Source of the DNA: Entoloma clypeatum
Taxonomy: Eukaryota > Basidiomycota > Agaricomycetes > Agaricales > Entolomataceae
Direction: 5' to 3'
Assembly: GCA_963565915.1 (NCBI GenBank)
Contig: OY751488.1
Location: 1,674,001 to 1,738,000 of the forward strand
Length of the DNA stretch: 64,000 bases
Each line of letters opens with the position of its first letter. Position 1 is the first letter of the stretch. Positions 12,325 to 23,189 of the stretch are shown here, piece by piece. The notes below the pieces were generated by a model that was given only the letters and a program-made list of their open reading frames with translations, ran no database searches and had not been told where the DNA came from. The translations under genes were made by a program, and so were the position numbers.

Positions 12325-15300
12325 CTAGTTCTTTATCAGTCCGAAGTACGGGATAAACTTGGAAAAGAGGATTTTCCCCAGATTCTTAGTCAAAAGGTCT
12401 GCAGGGTTATTCACTCCTTCGATGAATTCGACCGTAATAATTCCTTCGGAGACTTTTTCTCTGACGAAGTGGAATCGCACGTCAATGTGCTTGGATCGCT
12501 TCTCAGTTACAGGGTTGGATGCGATAAAGACGGAGCCGTTGTTATCTCCGTAGATCGGTACTGATCCGATCTGCATTCCAAGTTCGGCAAGCATGCTTCT
12601 CAGCCATGTTGCTGCGCGACTGCAATCTGATAACGCCATGTACTCTGCTTCTGTGGAAGAGAGGGCGATGGTCTTTTGCGCCGATGATACCCATGTTATC
12701 GCTCCAGACGCCAGTGATATGAAGAAGCCGGTGGTAGACCTCCTCGTGTTTTCATCTGACGCCCAGTCGGAGTCTGTGAATGCATAGATCCCTTTCCCTG
12801 AGTCCCCATCATACATGATCGCGTAATTTTTCGTTGCCTTCAAATATCTGCAAATATCCCTAGCCACCTCTAAATGGCGTCTGGTGGGATTTGCGGAAAA
12901 TTGGGACATTTTGATTACAGCGAAGCAGATGTCAGGCCTCGTTCCAATCATCAGATATAGGAGTGATCCGATGACGGATTGGTACTTAGATCGGAGTTCC
13001 GCATTGGGTTCATCTTCGGACGCCATGGGTTTGTAGCCCGTAGGGAGTGGGGTATGGGTGGCATTAGATTCGCTCATCCCCATGCGTGCCAGAATTTTCT
13101 CAAGGTAAGGTACTTGATCAATGAAGATCCTCTTCCCACGTTGCCTTATTTGGATTGAGAGAAATTCCTTTGGTTCCCCATCGGGCACTAGGTGACCTAG
13201 GTCCCTACATTCCCATGTTGTCATGAAGGCCTTCTTCTTTTCTAGCGTATATTCCCGGTTTGTGCCGAGAAAAGCAGAGTCGTCGACATAGATGACGGCA
13301 ATTACAATTTCCCCGTTGGTACTTTTGTGAATGAATACTCCCGCATCGGAGTGAAGCCGGACAAAGCCGAGCTTTTTCATGGAGGAATCAAGTTCCCTCC
13401 ACCAGGCTAATGCGGCCTGCTTAAGTCCATATAGAGCTTTGAATAGTTGGTACACGAGGTGTTCTTTCCCTTTTACTATGTAGCCCTCAGGCTGTCGCAT
13501 ATAGATGACTTCACGGAGCGTTCCATAGAGGAAGGCTGATGAGACGTCCAATAGAGTCATGAACCACCCTTCAAGGGCTGTCAATGCCAGTATTAGCCGG
13601 ACGGTTTCATATCTTACGACTGGTGAGAAGATCTGATCAAAGTCGATCCCTTCTACCTGTGAGAAGCCTTTTGCGACGAGGCGCGCTTTCAGACGCCCGT
13701 CGGACTTTTCGTTGTAAACCCATTTATTCCTTAGAGCTTTCCTCCCTGCAGGCAGGGGTACTAGCTCCGTGATCACCCCGCGGCGTTTGAGCATGTCTAG
13801 CTCTTTACGTTCAGCCGCATACCAGTCTTCTTTATTTGGAAGAGGGTATATGTCTTTATGGGACATGTCGACAATGCCAACTTGGACTGATATTGCCTCC
13901 ATCAGGAGGTCATTCATCCATGCCGTTTGACCGCCCAATCTCCGTCTTCGATCTAATTTTTCAAGATCAGACGCTGGAGTGTCTTCCCCATAGATGCTTC
14001 CTGGCATCTTCCGAACTCGTCGTTCCCTGATCGGTCGATCTGGTACTTGCTCGGGTTGTGGAGTGGGTACTCGCGGTTCGTCATCAGGCTCACTGGCAGG
14101 CAAATCGTTGTCTGATTCAGGTTGATCCTGTTCAATGGGAACTGAGTCCTGAGGTGTTTCGTTGTGACTTTCGTCGTCGTTGCTGCCAGGGATGAGATCC
14201 TCAAACTCATCAGCCGGCTCTGGGTTTTCCATTTCTGGATGGTTTTCTGGCAAAGGGTCGATGTGGCATCTAGGGTACTTGCTTTCATCAAAGATAGCTT
14301 TCCCACCCATAAAAATCGTGTTGGTCTCAGGATCCATGAATCGGTATCCTTTGACCCCTGGTTTCGATCCGAGATAAATCATCAATCGGGATCTTGATTC
14401 CAGGGAGTTCCTACGTTTCTCCTTTGGGATATATACATATGCCTGACATCCGAATACTCTGACACTAGACATGTCGGGGATCTCATTGGTCACCCTGAAG
14501 TAAGGGGTTTTCCATTCAAGACGCTGCATGGGGGTTCTGTTGTAGAGAAATGCTGCGTGTTCCAAACAGAATTCCCACCACATGGGCGGTAAGCATGCAT
14601 CGAAGCGTAATGCCTGAGATTTTTCCCATAGTGTTCGATTGATCCTTTCTGCTCTACCATTCTGTTGGTGCTGATATGGGAGCGTGACATCGATCAGAAT
14701 TCCATGATCGGCAAGTACATCCTTGTATTCGTCAAATTCTCCACCTCCATCAACCCGCCACTTCTTAGGGGTAACGGCAAATTGATTCTGGATCATCGCA
14801 AGGAATTGTTTCAGCGCCGTGATGGCACCTGACTTCTTCCTAAGCAAGACGACCCAGACATGGGATGAAAAATCGTCCAAAAAGGTAAGGAAATATTTGT
14901 ACTTATGGTACGATGCCGTGGATATCTGCTTCAAATCCGAATGGATCAAATCAAAGGGTTTGACAGCCCTTGTCACTGAGTTAGGATAAGATTGATTCGG
15001 CATTTTCCCTTTTAGACACCCCGTGCAGCTTTCCTGTGATTTCTCACGTACTAACGTTTTGGGTACTCCTTTGGTACTGGTGGGAATCTTATTGAGCGCC
15101 TGGTCATTTGGATGGCCAAGGCGTTTATGCCAGGTTTCAACAGTGATTTCGCTAGAGATCGCGTGGATTTGGTCATAGCGTATTTCAGTGTCTAACCAAT
15201 AAATGGTTTGTCCGATGAAATGAGGCGAAAACTGTATTTTGTTCAGCCCTTTAGAGATATTAATTTCTCCACGCATTCCATCAACTTTGTAACCATGGTT

Positions 15301-17052
15301 AAGGAAGACGCCTAGGGACAGTAGACGTGTGTCCATATCCGGGATGTAAAATACCGGTCGTAGGAGATGGGTTTTAGTTTCCCCATTTAGGGTATGCCGT
15401 ACTGGAACGGCCCCAACTCCGAGAATTTCCAGTTTCTTTCCCTTTGCAGCTGTTTGGACAAATCGCTTAGCCTTGAGAGGCCTGTAATATGCGAAGTCTT
15501 TGAACTCATGGGTAAAGTGTAATGAAGCGCCGGAATCTAAGATCCACTGAGCGCGTTCTTTCTCTTTGCAGTGTGTGCAGGACGCAAAATGCTTGGTATA
15601 TTTTTTGTACAGATCATCGCTAAAGAGATCTATACTATCTGCATCGGTACTGGCTAATATAAATTCAAACGTCTGTGCGTGATTATTAGCATTTCCCATT
15701 TGGTCAAGTTTAAGAGAAGAATGTGACGAACCGTCAAGTTCGATCAGCCCATCTTCGAATTGTTCCGGCCCCATCCGCTCGCTTTGATGGTCTATGTCCA
15801 TCATTTTCAGAGATTCTTCTATCGACGGGGCTACGCGACGCTGTTTAGCCGGCCTTTCGTCGATGTCAGGAATGATGGTGTCTAGGATACGAAGGTTCGA
15901 TCCAGAGGGACGAGCGCCAATGTTCCGTGCGAGTTTGCGGATGTGATCGTTCTTTTTCCACGCAGACGGCTTGCCCGAAGGAAGCCCGGTGTACTGGGAT
16001 GGAGGCGGGTTCATTCGCTGAAGGAGCGACTGCATCCTTGCGGAATCGGGCTGTGCGGTACTTGTCGTTTTCCCGCGACCAGTGACAGTGGTGAAGGATG
16101 GCGGCGGAAGAGGAGGGAAGTGGATGGCGGGAGCAACAAACTCGACCGTTTCCTCCACATGTTCGGACGCGTTGTCCGCAGTGTTGGCGCTTTTCTTCTG
16201 ATTGCGCCAACGTCCCTTTCCCTTCTTCTTCTCAGAAGCGGTACTTGGGTCAGACGAGTTAGGCTGCTCGTCAGCATCGTTCTGCGAGGTACTCGGCTTT
16301 TGCTGCCTTTCCCATTTGGGGTCCTGCCCCTTGCGCTTTGTCCCGGAGATTTTCCGGGCCTGCTCATTGGACGTACGAGTAGACCCGACCGAATACTTGC
16401 GCCTGTATTCCGAGATGATGCTATCGGCGACGGCCTTGTAGGTGAAATCGTCGGCGTCATAGACCTGGAAAAGGGCGGTGGAGAGTGACGACCAGGCGTC
16501 GGGAATTGCATTGGCCAGGATCATTGCCTGCATCAGATCGGGAACGACAAACTTCGAATCGGCAAGCCGGGCGAAAAGAGACCCCAGGCGTTCAATCTCA
16601 GGCACGGGGTCGCGCCCAGAGAGCTTGTAGGTGGCGGCGGCCTTGAAGTCGCCGAAGATGACGGCCGGGGATACCTTGGAGTAGTTATCTTTTAGCTCGT
16701 TCCATGCGTCGAGTGCCGAGGTGCTATCCTTGATGTGGCGTCTGATCGCCTCAGAGACCTTCAGGCGTATCGCCCCGAGAGCTACGTCGTCGTCCCTGAT
16801 CCAGGCTTTTTCCTCCTTACGGAAGCCGGGCTGGTCGACCGTGGTAGTCAGTACAGGGGGAGCGGCGGCGGTGGGACCGGGAGTGGAGACCGTAGTGGTG
16901 AAGTCGGCGATCACAGGACGAGTGATGTCGCCGGAGACGATGCGCCAGACTCCTTGATGAAGGAGGTAGGACTTCATTTTCTCGGCCCAGCTTTGGTAGT
17001 CGATGCCGTCAAAGGCGGTGATGGTGTCCATGGCGGAGCGAGAGGTAGACAT
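12325..17052 (-). CDS. Copia-A gag-pol polyprotein, intact, 1575 residues
   Basis: One uninterrupted frame encodes the whole copia polyprotein in Ty1/copia order: gag (residues 1 to about 480, with a DUF4219/UBN2-like start, FDGIDYQSW, and no clear CCHC knuckle), aspartic protease (ILDSGAS, about 505), integrase with H/H/C/C zinc finger (WHKRLGHPND, about 640; CTGCLKGK) and catalytic HSD, DGGGEF and NGRAERINRT, reverse transcriptase (KARLVAKGFSQ, IYVDDS about 1257) and RNase H (FTDSDWASDE about 1430, LSSTEAEY about 1467). All catalytic residues I can check are present. Gag and pol share one frame, so the gag:pol ratio must be set some other way. Transcription would start in the LTR at 17416-17726. 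Confidence 0.96.
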   Translation of the reverse strand: MSTSRSAMDTITAFDGIDYQSWAEKMKSYLLHQGVWRIVSGDITRPVIADFTTTVSTPGPTAAAPPVLTTTVDQPGFRKEEKAWIRDDDVALGAIRLKVSEAIRRHIKDSTSALDAWNELKDNYSKVSPAVIFGDFKAAATYKLSGRDPVPEIERLGSLFARLADSKFVVPDLMQAMILANAIPDAWSSLSTALFQVYDADDFTYKAVADSIISEYRRKYSVGSTRTSNEQARKISGTKRKGQDPKWERQQKPSTSQNDADEQPNSSDPSTASEKKKGKGRWRNQKKSANTADNASEHVEETVEFVAPAIHFPPLPPPSFTTVTGRGKTTSTAQPDSARMQSLLQRMNPPPSQYTGLPSGKPSAWKKNDHIRKLARNIGARPSGSNLRILDTIIPDIDERPAKQRRVAPSIEESLKMMDIDHQSERMGPEQFEDGLIELDGSSHSSLKLDQMGNANNHAQTFEFILASTDADSIDLFSDDLYKKYTKHFASCTHCKEKERAQWILDSGASLHFTHEFKDFAYYRPLKAKRFVQTAAKGKKLEILGVGAVPVRHTLNGETKTHLLRPVFYIPDMDTRLLSLGVFLNHGYKVDGMRGEINISKGLNKIQFSPHFIGQTIYWLDTEIRYDQIHAISSEITVETWHKRLGHPNDQALNKIPTSTKGVPKTLVREKSQESCTGCLKGKMPNQSYPNSVTRAVKPFDLIHSDLKQISTASYHKYKYFLTFLDDFSSHVWVVLLRKKSGAITALKQFLAMIQNQFAVTPKKWRVDGGGEFDEYKDVLADHGILIDVTLPYQHQQNGRAERINRTLWEKSQALRFDACLPPMWWEFCLEHAAFLYNRTPMQRLEWKTPYFRVTNEIPDMSSVRVFGCQAYVYIPKEKRRNSLESRSRLMIYLGSKPGVKGYRFMDPETNTIFMGGKAIFDESKYPRCHIDPLPENHPEMENPEPADEFEDLIPGSNDDESHNETPQDSVPIEQDQPESDNDLPASEPDDEPRVPTPQPEQVPDRPIRERRVRKMPGSIYGEDTPASDLEKLDRRRRLGGQTAWMNDLLMEAISVQVGIVDMSHKDIYPLPNKEDWYAAERKELDMLKRRGVITELVPLPAGRKALRNKWVYNEKSDGRLKARLVAKGFSQVEGIDFDQIFSPVVRYETVRLILALTALEGWFMTLLDVSSAFLYGTLREVIYMRQPEGYIVKGKEHLVYQLFKALYGLKQAALAWWRELDSSMKKLGFVRLHSDAGVFIHKSTNGEIVIAVIYVDDSAFLGTNREYTLEKKKAFMTTWECRDLGHLVPDGEPKEFLSIQIRQRGKRIFIDQVPYLEKILARMGMSESNATHTPLPTGYKPMASEDEPNAELRSKYQSVIGSLLYLMIGTRPDICFAVIKMSQFSANPTRRHLEVARDICRYLKATKNYAIMYDGDSGKGIYAFTDSDWASDENTRRSTTGFFISLASGAITWVSSAQKTIALSSTEAEYMALSDCSRAATWLRSMLAELGMQIGSVPIYGDNNGSVFIASNPVTEKRSKHIDVRFHFVREKVSEGIITVEFIEGVNNPADLLTKNLGKILFSKFIPYFGLIKN

Positions 17053-17401
17053 TGTGAATGAATCTAAAAAGGGTTCTCAATCAGTGATGTGTTTATGAAT
17101 ATGATTCGAGAAAACAATTGAATGATTCCTTGTGACATATTCCCTTCAGGAATAGCGGTCATGGGAAAACCCTTTATATGTCAGAAACGTATAAGGTGCG
17201 ATCAACGTTTCCACATGGAGTGTACTATGTCAATCCCCTTAGGGACGCCTCATGACAGGTACTTGTCGTAATGACGTTTCCCAGGTTCATGTGTGAAGAA
17301 GTATGACTCAGAACCTAGATCTTTCGATCGGTTCTTTGCCAACCAGGGTAGAGTGGGCAGGTACTCGCTGTTGCCAGCGTTTCCCAGGTCCCTCTGCTAT
17401 C

Positions 17402-17415
17402 CGGGGCCCATAACC
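17402..17415 (-). other. Primer-binding site of Copia-A copy 2
   Basis: GGTTATGGGCCCCG on the minus strand, immediately adjacent to the 5' LTR, complementary to the initiator tRNA-Met anticodon arm. Confidence 0.75.
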
Positions 17416-17726
17416 TGTTGAAGTTCCACCTGGGCGCTAGCCACAGGTGTACTGAGCAACACGGCTACAGTGGAAGTACTCTACGATACCGCTATAGTCA
17501 CTTACATGGTTTGGAGGGGGGTAAGGCTGGTGAGAGCGGTTGAGGCTGGTGAGAGCGATGGAGCTGGTTAAGAGTCAAGAGACAACTTGTTGATATTGAC
17601 AGTTTCCTGGTCTTATATACCGTACTACTGTTTGTACCAACCAAACAAGTATGTAATGAAGATATGTAAAGGTCACGTGATGTAATCTAATCTAATCTAA
17701 TCTACGTGATGGGAAAAGTTTCAACA
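17416..17726 (-). repeat. 5' LTR of Copia-A copy 2 (311 bp)
   Basis: It carries a TATA element, and in its U3 part a (TAATC)4 run with an ACGTGAT motif on each side (17671-17710 on the plus strand). It should hold the promoter. Confidence 0.95.
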
Positions 17727-17942
17727 GTATGGGTGTCTATAATACGAAAGAAAGCGTGAGGCGACCAAGAGGCGACACTCTGCCGCCGAAGTTGTGCGCC
17801 TTTAGGACGCGTCTTCACATGTCGGCGTCTCCGGCGTATGTCGCACTAGGTCCCTATGATATCCACGCATCCCAACGGAGCATTTATTTTACGTCATTCT
17901 CAATTCCCCGTTCCCCGAAAGATACCGAACTATGCTAACTAT

Positions 17943-18156
17943 ATGCCCCCCCAGATTTGTCAACTCAGCCCCAAGAACATGAGCCGTCCCGTAAGTTATC
18001 CGCGAATCGCCTTCCGTATTTTATTTGACTTTGATTTGGTAGGCTTATGACCGTGTTCGTCAGTTCCTTGATCTCGAGGCTGAGGTGGATGGGGAGGAGG
18101 AGGAAGAGGAGGAAGAGGAGGAAGGTCAGTCAGTCCATCCACATATGCTAGACTAG
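17943..18156 (+). CDS. Short acidic ORF resembling an Spt5-like N-terminal fragment (uncertain)
   Basis: Two exons can be drawn: 17943-17990 and 18043-18156, split by a 52-base GTAAGT...TAG intron. The product ends with YDRVRQFLDLEAEVD followed by nine glutamates. The FLDLEAEVD-plus-acidic-run pattern resembles the N-terminal acidic region of Spt5 and of Spt5/KOW-like ORFs that I recall as common in agaric genomes. No KOW or NGN domain follows before the F-box gene starts, so this is probably a truncated copy rather than a working gene. The start codon could equally be the ATG at 17979. Recognition is by memory of the motif only. Confidence 0.35.
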
Positions 18157-18213
18157 TCACACGTCACGCAACGCGTCATCGGCAAGAAACAAACGCACAG
18201 CCACATTGACTCT

Positions 18214-20788
18214 ATGTCGACAATGGACCCGTCGGTGCAGGCCAAGACGCATTGCATTCCTTTCAGCTCTCCTCCAACACCATCGCCCTCGCCGGGTCCA
18301 TTCATGGAACACCAATTCACCCTGAACCCCACTTCCCACCCAACTCTGGAGCGGCAACGATATCTTAGGAGCGTACTGCGGTCATGCACACCAGCAGAAC
18401 TGCTCTTTATCTCGCAAACCATCGCCCCCCTCCTCAAACGAGATTTTCTGAGCTCAACACCCCCGGAATTGGCCATACATATCCTTGGATTCATTGATGA
18501 CCCGAGGACACTTATGCGTGCCGGAATGGTGAGCCACGCATGGAAGGATCTTGCTTCGGAGGAGTATGTCTGGAAGGGCATGTGCGCATTTTATGGTTTC
18601 GGAGGCGGTAGTGGCACCATTGGCTTCAAAGGAACAGATGAAGAACCGAGGGAGGAGCTGGAAGAGTTTGCCGATATCCCCCGTATGCCCAGGAAGAGGA
18701 AATTGCGGAAAGGCTTCAAGGAATCTGATTATGGACAGATACCTCCATTCTCATATCGACACTATTTCAAAGAGTCGTACATCACAAGTTCGTCTTTCTC
18801 TTTCATTGACTCTTCCTTCTAATATACCAGATCCTCACAGTACTGAACTGGCGGCATGGGGGACGCTTGCTGCGCTTACACTGCCTGCCTATGCTTTCGG
18901 CCGCAGCCCAGCAGCGCGCCATCACGCACCCGCCCGCTTCCTTCTTTCCGACCACGTTCCCTGACCTCCACGCATCTCCCGGCAACCTCAACCCTCCTCC
19001 AGCCACAGCACCGAATCCGCCGCTTCAATCGCAAGATAGCGGCGTCGTCACCTCGCTGGCGCTGGACGACGAGTGGGTCGTGGTTGGCCTTGCGAGCTCG
19101 CGAATACACGTTTTCAGCGCACGGACCGGAGTGCTGGCCCGGACGTTGGTGGGGCATGACTCGGGAGTGTGGGGTGTGTGTCTCGTCAGCCGAAGCTACA
19201 AAGCCGCGGAGAAGGGCAAGGCGAAGGCGACCGGCGTAGAAGAGTCTTTCCAAGGAATGAGCATCGGTTCATCGACTAATTTGTCAAGGGAGATGGAGGG
19301 GCAGGGTCTTTCTCATAATCTGCCCTTTGTGTTGAGGGTTGCCCTCGGTTTGGACCCGACTGTGAGAAGAGTCGGCAGAAAAGGCGTGGTTGATGAAGCT
19401 GCTGAAGAGAATATGTTGCTCGACCCATCTACCGTCCGGCCACACGATCCCCTAAAACGACCATCTTCTGCGCCCAACTCACTGCCCAGCATACAAGTTC
19501 CCCGTTTACCACCCTCGCCGTCGTCGCACTCTGGGGCACATCAGGCTCGGCCTTCTCGGGCGGCTACTAAGCCTTATACTCCTGAAAGACAGAGTGACCC
19601 TTGTTTTGCGTCGGAAGGGTGGGGTCAACCGAATGCTTTGGTCGTGAGCGGAGGCTGTGACAAGGTGGTCCGGGTTTGGGATGTCAAGTCTGGGTGGGTA
19701 CCCTTCATTATCCTTCGAGGTTCATCATGTGTTGAGCGTCCAACGACAGTCATTGTATATATACCCTCCCGGGGCACACCTCCACGATTCGGTGTATGCG
19801 CACCCTGCATAGGCGACCCATCGCCGTAACAGGCTCACGGGATGGCACTGTGCGCGTATGGGATGTTCAACGTGGGCGGGCGGAGAAGAGCTTACTGGGT
19901 CATATGGGCAGTGTGCGTTGCATCGATGTCAATGGCAACAGGGCTGTCAGCGGAAGCTATGACACTACCTGCCGAGTGAGCATTGTCTATATATGCGTTT
20001 CGAAGTGCTATGACTCATGCTCACCGTGGTTAGATATGGGACGTGGACACTGGAGAATGCATCCACGTCCTCCGCGGCCACTTTCACCAAGTGTATTCCG
20101 TCGCTTTTGATGGCGTGCGCGTAGCTTCTGGTGGGCTGGACACTACTGTGCGGATGTGGGATGCTGAGTCTGGGTAGGAACATCAAATTATTTTCTACAA
20201 AACATAGTTAATGATCGTTCCAGGACGTGCCTAGCCCTTCTACAAGGCCACACTGCGCTCGTCTGCCAGATCCAACTTTCCCGCGAGCACCAGCTGCTCG
20301 CAACAGGGGGCGCGGATGGGCGCGTGATCACTTTTTCGCTTGATTCCAGTGGAGCAGGAAACGCCCTCACAGGAGACGATCCCCTCTCCCGAGCACTAGA
20401 AGACTCTCTTCCCTCCTCCTCTTCTTTTACTCCTCCCCAAGCCGCCGCTGCCGCCGTTTCCGTTCCCGTCCCGCCACTAGCACACAACCCTCCACGCCAG
20501 CACGCAGCCTATGAGCCCCTGCACCGCATCGCGGCGCACGACTCGAGTGTGACGGCTCTGCAGTTCAATGGGCGGTTCTTGGTTACTGGCGGGAACGACG
20601 GGCGGGTGAGGCTGTGGGAGACGGAGACGGGGAGGTATGTGAGGGAGCTGACGGAGGGCGGGGAGTGCGTGTGGAAGGTGGGGTTTACGGGTGGTGGGGA
20701 GGCGGCGGGGGTGGAGAAGACTTGCGCGATCATGGCGAAGAGAAGCGGGAAAACTGTCATGGAGGTTTGGAGCTTTAGGCCGGAGTAG
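18214..20788 (+). CDS. F-box/WD40 repeat protein, SCF ubiquitin-ligase adaptor (Cdc4/Pop1-like)
   Basis: Five exons give 785 residues: 18214-18787, 18841-19693, 19750-19975, 20034-20173 and 20224-20788, with introns of 50-58 bases. The protein has an F-box (TPPELAIHILGFIDDPRTL... to about residue 127), a linker motif NWRHGGRLLR, then WD40 blades with repeated GH...VWD/MWD cores (VVRVWDVKSG, TVRVWDVQRG, IWDVDTGE, VRMWDAESG, VRLWETETG). In this family the F-box binds Skp1 and the propeller binds phosphorylated substrates for ubiquitylation, in nucleus or cytoplasm. Two low-complexity insertions sit between blades (about 19200-19600 and 20350-20500). The first donor is the less usual GTTCGT. Which substrate it serves cannot be read from sequence. 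Confidence 0.88.
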
Positions 20789-21701
20789 GGGGGCGATATT
20801 CATGGTGGGAGTGGTTGGTGGGTCCAGGGTCGGGTATGGGTATGGGTATGGGTGTTTCTCCTCTTTTTTATTGCTCGCTTGGTTAGCTGGGTCGTTAATG
20901 TTATGATATGAATAGGTAATTGGATTGGGACTAGATTTCGACAATCTTTGGGAAAGTGACACCCACTTGCTGAGGAGATGGGATTAGGAGAGTGGGCGAT
21001 CTTCTGTGAGGACTAAAAGATACAAATCGTCGATGCATAGCCGAGCCGGAACCTGGTACGCTAACTCATCGGTCTTTGATCTGCTCATCGGATGAGAATC
21101 ACGTTCCCCCGGAATAGACACCTGGCACACGACGGAGGTCATCGGAGATGCTGCAACCATCATCCTACTTAGATACTCTGAATCTCCGTTCACATCTCAC
21201 TTGTCAAACTCGTGGTTGGTGCATATGACATTCACCGCTATGCATGACAGCCGCACCACAGCTTTCATCTGGATAGTTGGAGCCTTCCATGACGTTGAGC
21301 GTATCGCCGCTGAAGCCCCGTGTGTTTCCCATCATACCTCTTCTCTCTCGACATCGACCATATATCGAGTAGAATTGGTGTCCGACCATCGCGACCATGG
21401 GAAGGCACAGAGCCGAGGAACGAGGGCCTTTCTCCAATCTCTAAGATCAAGGCATCGACATTGCAATGTGTCGTTTCTTCGATCAAGACGCCATCTCAAC
21501 ACGGGCAAACCAGGCAAGATGACGCTTTTGTTCGTGAAGTCAACTCGGACTGTGATCACGGACAGCAAATCAGTCCGAACTGAACGTGAGCTGCAGACTA
21601 CATACTACCATACGCTTCCACAAAGGAGAAACATTTAGCTTACAGAGCAGAATCATCGCCCTTGTGCGCCTTGTGGGCATCTTAGGGATGAACATATGTT
21701 A
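20789..21701. other. Intergenic region, no gene recognised
   Basis: It holds the 3' end of the F-box gene, with a short GGGTAT repeat run near 20830. Short open frames exist on both strands, but none has a recognisable motif, signal peptide or consistent splice signals. Confidence 0.6.
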
Positions 21702-22010
21702 CTAGGGCGGCGGTGTTGGCGTCGGCTCGGACTCTGGCTGCACAGAGATTCTTTAATTCATACATGCACGAAGAAGTGTTCTTCCCTCTACGTCCACGTC
21801 GTGAGGGTGGTGGCGTCTATCAAGTGGGGGGTACTGGTGGGGTAGCCCCTCATGGCAGTGAAATACATTGGGAGAGGTTGGCCCAGAGTGCGTACGTAGG
21901 TGAGCCACAATATGTACCAGGAACTACTCAGTGATCTGAAGACCACTCATAGCGGCGTTTGAGAGGGTAATTGAAGTCAGACCGGCGGAGACAACTGTGG
22001 CGAGCTTCAT
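21702..22010 (-). pseudogene. Decayed paralogue of the small secreted-protein gene
   Basis: It starts MKLATVVSAGLTSITLSNAA, matching the signal peptide of the intact paralogue at 22885-23189. It then shows decay at each splice point: the first donor is ATGAGT instead of GTGAGT, the first acceptor CAG is GGG, the second donor is GTAGAG instead of GTAAGT, and the last exon has lost one base before PTPTPP. The TATAA upstream of the intact gene is TCTAA here. Confidence 0.75.
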
Positions 22011-22884
22011 CGTTGATGGCTCGGTTGTTGGTGGCCCAAGTGACAGCGGATCTCTCCAACACTCTGGGTCTTAGAACCATGTTTCGGTTATATGGAAGCT
22101 CCGGGGTCAAGGCACCTCAACCCACTGCCGCTGGGTACGCTTTTGTATCGTTCTCTTGTGTGGTTGGGGTTACTCCCTGGGGGTAAGCTGCTTAGCTCGC
22201 CTCATCCTGGTTAGTTGTCCTTAATTAACGATGTCGGTGGGAAAGGTTTTACACATGATGGTGCTGCGGTCGACCCTTGGCGATTCATTACTCGAAATCG
22301 CTGGACATATCTGCCTCAAGAGGCACATGTGCCTGAAAAAAAACAGTGCTAACTACCCTCAACGTCATACAGGAAGGCAACCATGTTCCGCTCAGCCTGG
22401 ATTCATGCGCCAAGCCACCGCCGACGCGCCGGAGGTATACAATTACTAATAGACTTTGAACCTCCCTGTCAGACCTAGGTGCGCCAGTCTCAACCCTGGT
22501 CGAACCCTTGCGCCATCTTCGGCCTTACTTGATAATGACGTAACAACGCACAGGTCCAATGCTCCTAGTCGTTTCAATCTCTGGAGCATTCGCCATTATG
22601 CCAAGGACGTTCACGCAGCACGTCAATTGGGATTGGGATTGAACTGTTTTTGGTAGGAATCTCTACCATCTTTGGTTCGGCGTGTTTCGACACGACTGAC
22701 TTTCGGATAGCTCACAGCCTTGGAGGGCAAGTCGAGCCAGGGACTCGGACAAACAAAAGCTATATTGCAAAGCAATGTCGTATTCTCAAAGTAAACTAAT
22801 AAGAAACCTGGGGAGTATCACTGGGCACTGTTGCCCTTGTGAGTCGTGTCCGAGACCAACTTGAAGGTTTGATTTAAACGTACC

Positions 22885-23189
22885 TTAAGACGGTGGCGTC
22901 GGCGTTGGCTCAAAACTCTGGCTGCACAGGAATTCATCAGGACAGACCAGAACCCATGAGAAGTCTTGCACTTACGTCCATGTGGTGACAGTGGTGATGT
23001 CTACCAAGAAAGGGGCGAAGTCGACGACCGTGGGGTAGACCCGCGGTGCGGTGTAAACCGTTGGCTGGATGCATGGGTGAGCCATGACTGTGACGCAAGG
23101 AACTGTGCGTTTATGTGGAGAACACTCACAACGGCGTTTGAAACGACGACGAGAGTCAGAATGGTGGAGAGGATTGACCAGAGCTTCAT
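22885..23189 (-). CDS. Small secreted protein, 61 residues (unknown function)
   Basis: Three exons on the minus strand: 23130-23189, 22976-23064 and 22885-22921, with introns of 65 and 54 bases (GTGAGT...CAG and GTAAGT...CAG). The first exon is a signal peptide (MKLWSILSTILTLVVVSNAV). The mature part is only about 41 residues, rich in Thr, Val, Pro and Tyr, without cysteines, with the core APFLVDITTVTTWTQSF and a PTPTPPS end. A TATAA lies at 23245-23250, about 55 bases upstream of the start. Size, secretion signal and tandem duplication are typical of fungal small secreted proteins, but I recognise no family and assign no role. Support comes from matching structure in the decayed paralogue. 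Confidence 0.62.

Larger units (their letters stand above)
11940..17726 (-). mobile_element. Copia-A copy 2, intact and probably recent Ty1/copia element
   Basis: A complete 5787-bp element in minus orientation. The 311-bp LTRs at 11940-12250 and 17416-17726 appear identical base for base. The target duplication GTATG is at 11935-11939 and 17727-17731. The primer-binding site is at 17402-17415, and the polypurine tract (ATGGGGGGG on the minus strand) is at 12251-12259. The polyprotein is uninterrupted. Everything needed for autonomous retrotransposition is present by sequence. Confidence 0.97.

Noticed and set aside
13953..14306. Long frames overlapping the Copia-A integrase/RT linker in other frames (also at 1566-1958, 3748-4284, 15943-16488, 52775-53275)
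   Set aside because: Each recurs at the same offset in several Copia-A copies, as expected for shadows of the conserved polyprotein frame, and none has its own motif.
20477..20962. Minus-strand Pro/His-rich frame over the last exon of the F-box gene
   Set aside because: Antisense to a well-supported WD40 exon; codon bias follows the sense gene.
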